A stretch of 64,000 nt of DNA from contig JAQOTA010000062.1 in the NCBI GenBank assembly GCA_029532415.1, positions 744,001 to 808,000 on the forward strand. Reading direction: 5' to 3'. Of this stretch, positions 1-10,044 are shown in pieces (the first letter of the stretch is position 1; every line of letters starts with the position of its first letter). The stretch is from Marasmius tenuissimus (Eukaryota; Basidiomycota; Agaricomycetes; Agaricales; Marasmiaceae). Under the pieces are notes generated by a model that saw nothing but the letters and a program-made list of their open reading frames with translations, was not told the DNA's origin and did not search any database. A program made the translations under genes and the position numbers.

Positions 1-598
1 CAATATTCAATCGCTCGTCACATCTCGATTTACCACGTACTAAGATACACCCTCATTTACTAACTGTCTACTCGCTCGATCTTATACTAGCTTAATCAAC
101 TGGATCTCATTGAAATATACACGCTCTTTTTCGTTCTCCGTAAGTCTTTGTCCGAACGCGACGCGGCCCACGGCTGAGCCAGGTACGAACACTTGGATCA
201 TGTGTCTCGAGAAGAAACCGGATCCTTGGACACTGGGTGCCACAGGCTCTCCGCTCGATTTACTGATTAACCGTACTCACTTTGAAACTTTTGAAACACC
301 CCCGTTGGGTGGGATGGCAAAGCCAAGGCTGGGCGCTTATTTACTCCATTTATGGACTGAGACAGACTTGGACGCCCATCGGCGTGAACTGCGTAGATAT
401 CTGGTATCACCACGGCACGTACGGGCATCTGGTGGACAGCTAATCAAAAAAAAAAATTGGTATGATCACCCGATGAAATGCTCGTTATGTATTCGTGTAC
501 AAGGTATCCTAATCAGACCAGCTATGACTTCTAGCCACTCCAGGGCTTAGTATCTTTGAGGTACTACAAACCGGGGAAAGAAAGTTACATCCAGTGTA
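1..598. other. No supportable gene
   Basis: One 146-codon plus-strand reading frame crosses this stretch (110-550). It has no recognisable domain, a mixed composition, and an early GTAAGT that could be a splice donor. I could not build a convincing gene from it. Confidence 0.4.
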
Positions 599-1234
599 TT
601 AGAATGATGTTGGTGAAGAACGGTACTGTCGAGGTAAAGGAGGAACTGGGGGACTATCGGAAAATAGCTGTATATGATCCCAGTAGCCTTCGACATTAGA
701 CACTGCTGGTTGTGAGTGCATCGTCAAAGGGCGGCGGGCCACAGAAGCTGGGTCGGGCGTCCTAGATCTCTTTGGAAGCCTTACGTGGGTTGCAGACTCC
801 GGGACCTTGGGGACGGGAGGGATATTCGTTGGGAGCGGCGGGACTTTTGGTATACGGTTGGTTTCCCTGTATCGAGGGCGTGAGTGAGCCTGTGAAAGAC
901 TAGCGCTACGTTTAAGGGCGATAGGTTTCGTGGGGCTGGGAGTTCGACTCGATATGCTGCTCGTCTCAGACGAAGAGGGGGAAGCTTCTGGCGACCGGTG
1001 AAGACTAGATTTCGATTTACGTCTAGACAACGGTAATATGACAACACTGAGCAGCTTGCTCGTACGGTCCTCGGGTGTGTCATCATCGTCTTCGAACTTT
1101 GAACGAGGCCTTTCATCGTGGCCAATCGACTTCATGGATCTACTCCGTTTTACCAGGACATGCGGTTTTGACTCGAACGTCACCGAGACCGGCGACCACT
1201 GAGAGGCTAGTGGTTGATCACTATTCTGGAACAA
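599..1234 (-). CDS. Hypothetical Ser/Pro/Arg-rich protein
   Basis: Open frame of 211 codons with no recognised domain. It is rich in serine, arginine and proline, with an acidic patch (EDDDD) near residue 50 and proline motifs (PPLP, PPVP) in the second half, as in disordered fungal regulatory or scaffold proteins. No introns are needed. It could be a separate small gene or a 3' exon of the gene at 1804-2883, which has similar composition and the same strand, but I found no clean splice path joining them across about 570 bases. Function unknown. Confidence 0.35.
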   Translation of the reverse strand: MFQNSDQPLASQWSPVSVTFESKPHVLVKRSRSMKSIGHDERPRSKFEDDDDTPEDRTSKLLSVVILPLSRRKSKSSLHRSPEASPSSSETSSISSRTPSPTKPIALKRSASLSQAHSRPRYRETNRIPKVPPLPTNIPPVPKVPESATHVRLPKRSRTPDPASVARRPLTMHSQPAVSNVEGYWDHIQLFSDSPPVPPLPRQYRSSPTSF

Positions 1235-1803
1235 GGCATAGCGCCATCTCAGTATGAGGGTGTGGTCATATCAGACGGATACGCACGTAGGGATAGGGAT
1301 ATGGATACGGCATGATCTCAAGTTCATCTGGTACTCGATTCTTCTTTGACCCTCCAAAAATCCTTTTCGCCGCTCTCTCACAAGTGTTGACAAGAAATCC
1401 ATTCCTCTTTAAGTCCTGCGATGATAAAAATATGAAAGAAAGCAACGAGTCCCACAGTAGCGAATAGAAGAAACGGCCAGCCGGGAGAACGTAGAGACCA
1501 GCAACTCTCGAAGAGCCGAGTGTGAGAGGTAGGCGGGGAGGGTACCATGACCTGAGCACACCATTTGATTTATATAGGTATCAAGGTGGGGTTCAGTCGC
1601 CCTCGTCACCTTGCCAACCCGACATCCGACTGAGGCATGATGAATCTATATCAGGCAGTGATTGTAGCCCAAGTGCTCCCGCGTTATATGATGTATAGAG
1701 TAGTACATATGAGTGATATCGATATGGTGGTGTAGTTCTGCAGTTCTGTATCATAAAGGATCCGGAGAGAAGACGGCATCGTGCACACCGAGAGCGAGCT
1801 TGA
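1235..1803. other. Intergenic or intronic gap
   Basis: No convincing exon. A short run of near-hexamer repeats (TAGGGA followed by TATGGA units) sits near 1287-1310. It is too short and irregular to call telomeric. Confidence 0.4.
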
Positions 1804-2883
1804 TCATACACATGAGTCGCGACCTCGATTAGCAAGTGAGACGGGGACAGGCCTAATTGGCCGCGTGGGAAAGGGGTGTTGACGAGCTCGGAGAGAGGCA
1901 CGTCTTTCATTTGGGGGTCGCGATGGCAAAGCGGGTGGTAGTACCACCGGCATTGCCGGCGATGGCTCCTCAAGTATTAGGGAAGCCCTGGGCGTAACAT
2001 TGCCGCTCTCGTCGGTGAATGAATGCGGATGTGTAAATTCATCCCGCCTGGATACAGGAACTATCGGGGCGACTGTTGAATTACGAGGAGTTAATAGTTG
2101 CTCAGAAAGTTTGTCGTGGTGTTTATCGTGGTTCACATATGAGTGTAAATCATATGGCGTGGCGGAAAAGCTTCCTTTCTTCTGGTCACCACCCCAAGTT
2201 CTTGAGGCGACGAGGAGAGACGAGGGAGGAGGGGGAGACGGAGATTGGCGGCGGGTTGGAGTGGGCATAGGAGGCAATTTCGAGTGAGCGACAAGCGTTT
2301 CACGACCAGGTCGGATAGACTGCGAATCGGCAGTTGCCAGTTGGCGCGCATCAATGCTGGGTGCCGTGTCGGGGAATATAGAAGAAGGTTTAGCCACATC
2401 CACGTTTTCTGTTTCGGTTGAGAGAGGTGGGGATATGTCTTTCTTGGAGAATAGATGTCGCTGATGTGAGGATTCCCCGTTTTTCCTTGGTCGTGATCTC
2501 GACCTCGACCTCGACCGCAGCGCTGATAGCTTGGACGAGAGTTTGGATTTTGTCGACCTGCTCCTGTCCACATGTGCCCCGTCTTCCTCGATCTCATCGT
2601 CTACTACAATCCACTCCTCGCCCGTATTGGAATATGAGTCAATCGATGAAGTCGAGTGAAAGGGAGGCGATGTCGCCCTTATTGGCATTGTCGTATCGAA
2701 CGACGACAGTTCACTCGGGGAATCAGGCCTACTGTTCCCTTCTCGTCGCTCGCTGGTTGGCGATGCTTCCCCGAACATCCATCCTTTCACGATGCTGTCT
2801 TGGTTCAGGCCTCCAAGCTGAACAAAAGCTTCATAGACGGAAGCTCGGACAACAGTCGTTGAGTTTCGTCGAGTGGACATCAT
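1804..2883 (-). CDS. Hypothetical Ser/Arg-rich disordered protein
   Basis: Uninterrupted frame of 359 codons starting MMSTRR. The middle has an acidic stretch (EEWIVVDDEIEED) followed by an RS-like segment (alternating Arg and Ser around residues 118-135). The C-terminal third is proline-rich (SPSPPPPSS, PPALPSRPP). Nothing points to an enzyme; it looks like a disordered regulatory or signalling scaffold. An upstream in-frame methionine on another exon is possible. Opposite-strand frames across this region are shadows, because the serine/arginine codon bias on the minus strand explains them. Confidence 0.5.
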   Translation of the reverse strand: MMSTRRNSTTVVRASVYEAFVQLGGLNQDSIVKGWMFGEASPTSERREGNSRPDSPSELSSFDTTMPIRATSPPFHSTSSIDSYSNTGEEWIVVDDEIEEDGAHVDRSRSTKSKLSSKLSALRSRSRSRSRPRKNGESSHQRHLFSKKDISPPLSTETENVDVAKPSSIFPDTAPSIDARQLATADSQSIRPGRETLVAHSKLPPMPTPTRRQSPSPPPPSSLLVASRTWGGDQKKGSFSATPYDLHSYVNHDKHHDKLSEQLLTPRNSTVAPIVPVSRRDEFTHPHSFTDESGNVTPRASLILEEPSPAMPVVLPPALPSRPPNERRASLRARQHPFPTRPIRPVPVSLANRGRDSCV

Positions 2884-3773
2884 CGGCCAGCTGTTGATGT
2901 TGGGGTTCAGGTTCTACAAAGAACGGCGGATGTTGATGAAATACCTTCGCAGGTTGGCGTGCCAACGAGTTTGGTGATGCAGTCAACAAGGTACCCGGGG
3001 AGACCAAGATCTCCGTCAAGCATCCTGTGGACTATACTGTATTCACCTCAGTTCCTGACACGTTCATCGATGAAATTGTCCGTTTCCTTGCTTACACCCA
3101 CTTCGAGCTCGAGATTTGCTTGCCGCCGCAATGACTCGGTAGAATAATACCTCTAGCACGAAGAACTTTCGTTAATTCCGATATGGGTGAATTTCAGCTG
3201 CGACAAGGACTCGATAGCTCACATGTTGACTCTGGTCAAAGGGACAGGGAAGCTGTGCAGTAATGCAATCGCGAATCAGTGAGCACATAGACATCTTTCG
3301 AATTCAATTCCCTGGGCTCGCGCAACCAAGTGCTGAAAACGGTTTTTGGAAGCTAAGCCTTCGTCCGCACCAGTATACACCAAGCATTCCTCCTATGCGT
3401 GGTTTGAAGTTGGACGATTGAGCGACGGTCTGCAGCGCTATAGCTGAGTTAAGAAAGAACCTGAAAGAACTTCTTACGATGGTGTGTATCGGATTTGGTG
3501 CGATTGCAGGTCGACGTTGTGGGTTTTAGTGTGTGTTTTGGAGTGCTGGTTTCGATTTCCAGGGGGGGAAGGGGGGGCTTGAGACGCCTTGCATCCTATT
3601 AGTATGTGCGCGGGGTGGGACGTGAATGAATGATTCTGAATGCATGGCTGACAGGACAGCAGAACGGCCACAGGCCACAGCATCATGTTCAGTGCACGTG
3701 AGAAATTTTGCCCGGATCGGTGCTCGGACTCCATCGTTCCACGTTCTGGAGTTTGCATCTTCCAACCGTCACC
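2884..3773. other. Gap with one coding-like fragment
   Basis: No complete gene. On the plus strand, after a possible acceptor (CTTCGCAG) near 2953, a frame of about 60 codons ends at a TGA near 3130 and contains the phrase VKHPVDYTVFTSVPDTF. It reads like an exon remnant but lacks a start and a partner. The rest is featureless. Confidence 0.3.
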
Positions 3774-4488
3774 ATGAGCCTCAAAAATGAAGATCTGTAC
3801 TGCTTTACCTGCAGGAAGAAAAAACAATCAAGGACTTGAAACGGTGTGGACGTTGCAAAGGTCCCCTTTATTGCGTACGCTTAGTTGTCAGGTTTCGATC
3901 ATCATCCTCTTGAATATAACTCCTCTTGCAGGGCTCTGCTTGCCAGCTACAAGACTGGCTCTCACACAAGCTAGACTGCACGAAGACCAAATACTGGTAT
4001 GATGGCTACCGTGCTTGTCAAGATGGAAGTGTGCACGAGGGAGAACTTGAGCTTATAACTTGAGATTGCCACGAGCCAGAGTTCAAAACGGATCTTGGCT
4101 GGGGAGGGTGCGTACGGGAAGAATCAGACGATTTAAAACGGAAATTCTTGGATGAATATGGTGGAGATCACAAAAAGTTCTTCAAGTACTGGCCTCAGGG
4201 CTTCAGGTGGACGTGCTGCGGCATGGGAGGCGACCAACAATTTGGAGGCGACCACCATGGAAGAGGAAAGAAACCATGCACTTGTGATTTTTGCCGGTAC
4301 GTGTCCCCTTTTTTCTCCTCCAGATCGTCTTTCCACAGCTCACGCCAATCTTCACCTTCAGAATGGGGGAACCACTCCCCGATAAGATATACCATAAAGT
4401 TTCACAATCACGAATGAGCTTGGATTTGCCCAGAGGACCTGACCCAAGGTGGGAGATCCCTGTCCTAGATGCTATATGCTGCTGTTGA
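3774..4488 (+). pseudogene. Decayed MYND zinc-finger protein gene
   Basis: The first frame carries CFTC, the second RCGRC and LYC, and after an intron (GTACGC to TTGCAG) the third carries GSAC and HKLDC. Together these supply every ligand of a MYND finger (CxxC, CxxC, CxxxC, HxxxC). The C-terminal exon has a second Cys/His cluster (TCCGMGGD, GGDHHG, PCTCDFC) that continues after a further intron into MGEPLPD. Two lesions break it. A run of six A at about 3819-3824 leaves the CxxC part and the rest of the finger in different frames (net minus one base). An in-frame TGA near 4060 follows ELELIT. Outside the lesions the coding sequence is well preserved, so inactivation is recent or these are sequencing or assembly errors. 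MYND fingers usually bind proline-rich partners; no specific role can be assigned. Confidence 0.72.
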
Positions 4489-5070
4489 CGGCACTACTAT
4501 TCTTCAGATCTTACAACGCAGCTTTGGCTATTAGTATGAACGCCGTGTTCGCTCGCTCCATGCTCGGATTGGACAAGTGATGCTTGATAGTAGCCTTATC
4601 TCAGAGTCAGTTGGGCGAGCCGTTCCAGGGAATCGCCGACATTCACCCAAGAAGCTTCTTGTCAATCTTATTTCTTGTCCATTCATATCCTCTTGCTTTG
4701 GTACCCGTACTGGATCATACGTCGCGCTGTCAGTGCATGGCCTACACAAGGTTTTGAGCTGTTTCGAGTTCCTAGTATCCGCGCGTCGGTCACAATCACG
4801 TGGACGTGACACAATACCACTCCAGATTTGCCCTCCGCGGGCCCTCCCATCCCGACTTTCGTTATTGGTACAGCACCACTGGTCCCTTCTACATTGCAAA
4901 TACATACTTTGACTCATTATTTATTCTATTGCGTCGTGTGTATCATTGAAAAGAAACCCGTTAAGGCAAGTGGAAGAAAGAAAGAAGCTGGATTTTAATT
5001 TTTAAGTTGAGAGTCCCGTAGCTACTATGTTCAAGTCGTTATAGCGCCGAGTGAACAGTAAAGAGCCTGA
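4489..5070. other. No gene seen
   Basis: Frames on both strands near 4530-4917 mirror each other and have no recognisable domain or splice pattern. The rest is A/T-rich spacer. Confidence 0.4.
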
Positions 5071-5130
5071 GACTGATTATCGTGCATAAACTCCGCGTAT
5101 CTCATCGCAAACTCCCTCGGACGGTCGCTG
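5071..5130 (-). pseudogene. Duplicated fragment of the GTPase gene's last exon
   Basis: Read on the minus strand this stretch gives DRPREFAMRYAEFMHDNQ. The matching part of the neighbouring gene's terminal exon (about 5503-5562) gives DRLREFGMRYATLIHDNH. The two segments are alike at DNA level and in the same orientation, about 430 bases apart. Upstream of the fragment (5131-5426) I could not identify the rest of the exon, so this looks like a partial tandem duplication or the eroded 3' end of a second gene copy. Confidence 0.55.
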
Positions 5131-5482
5131 TTGTGCCGAGAATGTACATTCGATCAATCCATACTACATACTACAGTACTATCTTCGTCCCAATCGGTCA
5201 CATAACTCATAACTCCTTCTCCAGCGCCTATGGCCAATTGTTCGAGCGCTATCGCATTCTACCGTTCGGGGAGTCCTACGAGCGTCCCTTCTTGGGTTTC
5301 ACTATATCAATGTCCGCCGAGCCCACGAAGTCGTTACTCATCCTCGCCAGTGCGTTGTATTCGACACATCCTTCAATACGGGTATCATGGTTGAGGCAAG
5401 TGAAAGAGCTTGGATTCGATTGTTAAGATTGTGAAAGCTTCAGTGTCCAAGAAGTCAGCATCCCGCCGTATGCGATCAGAAT

Positions 5483-8400
5483 TCACCAACAACGGACCTC
5501 AAAATGATTGTCGTGGATGAGTGTCGCGTATCTCATTCCGAACTCCCTCAGGCGATCACGGTCGAGGTGCGTTTCCAGTCCTAGGATCGATACGCTCACT
5601 TGGGACTCGAGAGTCCGAGCAATCTGGCGCAACTTTGGAAACGCAGTGGACCGTGGGTACTCGTGCACGACACGACGTATGAGGCCCAGTTGGTAGGGCT
5701 CAGAACCTCCCTTCCAGAACAAGCATTCGGCAATCGCTAAAATATCTGTTCACGAATTGAGTATACCGTTGGAGAAGAGGAAGAGCGTGGGGTTACCGAT
5801 AAAAAAGTTCAATAGCTGAAGCTTGGGCGACAAGGTCGGGTCGATCTATTGCAAATCGGTGAGTCGGCACCGACGGTACTCAAGGATTTGATGATCTCAC
5901 CCATTCGTGGGCAGCGCTGTGGATGAGCCGGATGCATTCTTGATCTGCGAAATTCTGGCAAGTTTATCGTGAATATGCGGTCATAAGACTCAGATGACCG
6001 AAGTGATATACTCACAAACTATAACAGAGTTCATGATTATGAGACTTTCAGTCGCACGGTGGCTTCAGGTTGTAGCACGCGTACTTGCTGGAGAGCTGAT
6101 CAGTGCTTGGTTGCAGAATCGCAGGAATTGAGACACCTACTGGCTGTTGCAATCCATCGCGCCACGATGAGCTGAGGTCAAGCGCGATTTGCTTACGCGA
6201 TAGAATGTACTTACAGACTGCGGCTATGATGAGTGACAGGGGACAGTAGATCTCAGGAAGCCACTCACCCACTGAATCACGAAATATGAATGAGGGAGTC
6301 AAAGAGAATTTCGCCAATGTCAAAAGAAAGTGGCGTACGTCCTATATAATCGTTCGTAACGCTCTTAATTGAGTTTTGAATCAATGTTTGGATAAGGAAC
6401 ACAGTACCTCCTAGAAAGGCTGATTAGCGCCCCTGAGAAGAAGTTAGATTAGAAAACGAACGTACTTCCTATATCAAACAATACCGCATTAAAAGTATCA
6501 GGAAGTATCGAACGATGAGCGGATCTGCGGCGTACCCACTGTTGGTGCTGAGTCAGATGGAATCGAAGATAGGCGAACCTTGAACTTACTCGCTGAAAAG
6601 AATACGGAGAGGATCACGCATTAGGATAACCAACATGCCCGTATAAAATATTTGACCCACCCACTACACAGATGTCAAAGATGAGTCGTCATATCTCGAG
6701 TTCACGTAACGGAAGGACGCTTACATGCTGGTGCCAGAAAGGGGCCGGGATTTGAACATTATCAGCTCACGGCGTACAACACGACGCGCTCGAAACCTTA
6801 CCCACTGAAACCTTGATTAGAACATAGTCCCGTGAAAGATGAGGCACAACTTACTTCCTGGTATATCCGAGTGAAGATGCAGATATGATCATCAAATCTT
6901 GAAAGAGTGATTGTGGCGTACCCACTAGCCGCGAGCGCAATTTTGGTCGGTTAGGGAGAAGACACAGAAGACGAAAAGGCTTACATGCTGAAAAAAGGCA
7001 TGAGCACTAATAAAAAGATTGAGTGATCCTGACTCACAGACTACACGTTAGGAAGGTGATGGCCATCAGTGCATGAGTGAACAGTAGCTATTGTATGATG
7101 GGTAATGGGCCACTATACCTCCTAGAAAGAGGCCGTAAGATCGAAGCCTCAACGGGATGTGGCAACCACCTACCATCTACAAAACGGTTGGTCTCGTTGT
7201 CAGGGCAAGGAATCATAAGCAGAGAGCAAATGGGTTACTTTCTAGCGGGAACATTAGAAGGCGTAGAATGCCGAAAATTGCCATAGAACGGCTTACAAAG
7301 TACTGTCAGCGCGCAACAGATAAGTGAAAATGAGTGAGTTTGCAGGTATGCGATGATTCGACATACGACCTACTTCCTAGAAATAACGGAGCTCAGTTAG
7401 CATAACATAAGTCGCGAAGTAGGCCACTTACTTTCTGGCGGACGCAATTGTGGCATTGAGATCAGCTCTGACATACTTTCTAAGCGATTTGGGATAGCAT
7501 ACCCAATACGGAAACATCGAGAGCATGAGGGCGGTCCATTCTGGTAGACGGTTCTGGGCCCGTTGGAAGTGGCGGATTCGTTCTGTCGCTAGCGACATTG
7601 CGCTAGAAAGACTATCAGACTGCGGTGGAGACTCCATAGAAAAGATACCCACTAAACCAAGCTGACTGCCAACGACACCTCGACACTGTTTCGCTGAATC
7701 CTCGCGAATAGTTCGTATACGACCTTATTGTCCACAACGCGATGGGTTTCTTTAGTCAGCTCACCGCAGGTGGATTTCGGCAAATGCATTTCTGGGAGGC
7801 AAGATGTCAGTGAGTCAAATTAGCTTTGTACAAGGGCCTTACCTTGGAGAAACACGTGTGCCGAGGGTTTATGCTTCATTCGTGCCTCTCGTTCGTCCAA
7901 GACGTCTTGCTTGAAGTCGGATTGTGCTTTCTCAGGCGCGCGTCGTCTTGCTTCGCGGATTCCCACTCCATTGTCTCTGAGGCTTCCGAGCGCTTTGGTA
8001 ACGCGTGCTTCAAACTTTGTGAATATGGCGACCACGGGAACTGAGAATTCGCTGTATCAATATCACTTAAAGCTACGACTTGCAGAGCTTGCTTACCACC
8101 ATATGTCCCATTCTCATTCTCAAAAAAGGCCATTTCTTCTTTGCAGAGCGGTCGGGCGGAATCGACAGGCAGGCAGTACCTTGAACAACCATCAGTGCTA
8201 GTGGCGAACGTATGCCATCGAGATCATACCAGATGACGTGCAATTGTTCCTCCAGCGAGCGTTTCTTGGACCGCCTCTCCATGAAGTCGTTCAACTTGTC
8301 TATTTCTTCCGTTGATCCGGCCTCCATTCCCCTCGAGTCGTGAAACACATAACCCGGATTGCTGAGGTAGATATGAGGCGACAGACGCTGAAGCTGATAG

Positions 8401-8847
8401 CAGAACTTCTAACCTCGGGAACGTAATCTCCCAGTCTATTCGACTCTGCCCTCGCTACGGGTGAAATTCAGCACGATAACAAAAGGAAGAGTGCCACCAT
8501 AATCGGCGCGCACCTCGACGGAAGGTTCTAGCAACCTGCCATGATCAACCTAAGAGGAACGGCTAAGGAGGGCTACTAGCTCGCAAGGAGTACCGACTCA
8601 CTAGGTTGCCATACTCATCGCGCACCTCTACTCTTCCATCTGAGCTCTGCGTCATCTTCTTTAGCAATGTTGTCTTCCCGGCGTTCCTCCTGCCCATCAC
8701 CAAGACACGGAACCGCTTGCATTCGTCTTTGACAACCTCATCCGGTCGTCTCCCATGCAAATTAGATTTGATACGTGTGTGAGGTGCTTGGACAGTTCCT
8801 TCGGATAGCTTCCTGAGTGGTCGAAGAATGGCAGCGGACGGGGCCAT
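5483..8847 (-). CDS. P-loop GTPase with a one-codon micro-exon array
   Basis: Predicted 467-residue protein from 34 exons. Exons: 8602-8847, 8514-8549, 8414-8454, 8361-8230, 8179-8097, 8040-7843, 7791-7679, 7619-7503, then 23 micro-exons (listed separately), then 5901-5954, 5797-5845 and 5483-5745. The N-terminal half is a small-GTPase-like G domain: P-loop GRRNAGKTT at residues 52-60, a DSRG switch-II motif at 116-119, FHDSRGMEAGS around it, and an FTKFE base-recognition motif near 186-190. It belongs to the Agaricomycete 'G domain' proteins related to AIG1/Era-type GTPases. The C-terminal region (about 347-467) is helical-looking with no domain I recognise. Every join keeps phase; the sum is 1404 coding bases. 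An ATG 48 bases upstream (8895) is an alternative start. Partners and process are unknown. Confidence 0.8.
5955..7502 (-). other. Array of 23 micro-exons within one gene
   Basis: In transcript order: AAA 7432-7434; GAA 7374-7376; TACTTT 7297-7302; AAA 7239-7241; ATG 7174-7176; GAG 7119-7121; TCT 7038-7040; CAT 6985-6987; TGG 6922-6924; GAA 6855-6857; TGG 6802-6804; CAT 6725-6727; TGG 6661-6663; CGA 6590-6592; TGG 6536-6538; GAA 6466-6468; GAG 6408-6410; GAC 6339-6341; TGG 6269-6271; TCT 6215-6217; CCA 6141-6143; CAA 6085-6087; TTT 6016-6018. Each is preceded by CAG or TAG and followed by GT, most often GTAAG, GTACG, GTAGG or GTGAG. The 24 separating introns are 50-78 bases long and share no obvious sequence with one another. 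All exons are phase 0 and none is a stop codon. Whether all are included in the mRNA cannot be seen from DNA. Confidence 0.78.
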
Positions 8848-8895
8848 TGCAGTTGGTCGTACGACAAAGTGCGGGGAGAATGAAGGGAGGTACAA

Positions 8896-10044
8896 GCTTA
8901 GGTCAGTTTACCCCTTGTATCAACCGCTGCCAGCTTTTATTAAGGGATCCCATCTGTTGTGATGGACACGAGATGACTCGAGATGATGGTGGCTGCGCTA
9001 AGCTAAGGTTATGCCAGCTTGAATTTCCGAACAATTGGGTCCCAGCTTCCAGTTTGCCGTCCTTTCTCGACCTTGTTGTGTAAGATCGGACGAGGACGTG
9101 AGACGTGACCCGAAGACAGTTCTTGTCGTTTGCAAGTATTGAAGATCCCTAAAGGAGCCGAGGAGGTGAAATTCATACCGTTGAGCATTACAACAGTTCC
9201 AGACCTCGATTCCGCCGATTCCCTCCCAGATTCCACTGGTTATCTTGCCTGCGGCAGTGGACTGGCATTGTATCTTGGTATTCTCCCCACACTGCCGTGG
9301 TCCAGTACCCCTTGTGCCTTTTACAACTGATGGCTTTCCAATTCCGCAGCGAGACAGCAGTTCATAGTGCCAATAGCGGGATGCGATCTGACGAACGTGC
9401 ATGACTGCTCGGCGGCACTTGTTGTTCGTCTTTTCGGAGGAGCGGCGGATTGACGCGTCTTCTAATGTGCTGTTTAGCTGTAAATGGAGCTCATGAGCAG
9501 ACAGTATCGCAAGCGAACAGGTGAGGGAGTGTGAGCGCGATTCATGACGTTGAAAATGCTTTGAAGTTCACAACTTCCGAGAACCTGAACGAACAAACGA
9601 CTGTGGGTAGATAGTACCATAAATAGCCATCGGACTGACACATCCGGAGATTGGAGGCTGGACCCATGGCCGTGGGACCACCTTCTGATTGTTGACCACA
9701 ACTATCTACAACCCTCCGTCAACACCATGAATGTTCATATGCACTTCTCCTGTATACTGGATTTCCCTTTCTCAGTTTCATGCTTCTATCCGGCTTCCAG
9801 CACACCCAAGTGTCTCTACCCCCGCCATCCCCGTAGATAGCTCACGGGCGCAACGGAGTTTCATCAACACCCTCGGTCTCATGCTCAGCGCTCGTGCATC
9901 CAGCGTTCAGGGACACTAAGAACCAGCAATTCTGAGCAATACTAATCTACTCGCGGTGTTTGGTTCTAAAGTGCTAGGTATACACAACGTCAAACTATAC
10001 ATGAGTAATCCCTTCGAAACCATCAATTGCACTACCAAAACATC
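8896..10044. other. Intergenic region, nothing assignable
   Basis: Several overlapping frames of 60-134 codons on both strands (8998-9402, 9130-9330, 9474-9701) have no recognisable motif and no consistent splice structure. The right part holds the promoter of the nitronate monooxygenase gene. Confidence 0.4.

Noticed and set aside
110..550. 146-codon open frame on the plus strand
   Set aside because: No recognisable domain, no splice support and mixed composition; likely chance.
1287..1310. Telomere-like TAGGGA repeats
   Set aside because: Only two to three imperfect units and no extension; genes lie on both sides.
7477..7479. AAA flanked by TAG and GT at the end of the GTPase exon
   Set aside because: The intron before it would be only 23 bases. 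Extending exon 8 to this donor instead puts the micro-exons in another frame, which stays open for a while but hits TGA in the exon at 5797-5845.
7649..7651. TGG flanked by TAG and GT, resembling another micro-exon
   Set aside because: Using it would need introns of 27 and 30 bases. Skipping it gives one 59-base intron that joins exons 7 and 8 in phase.
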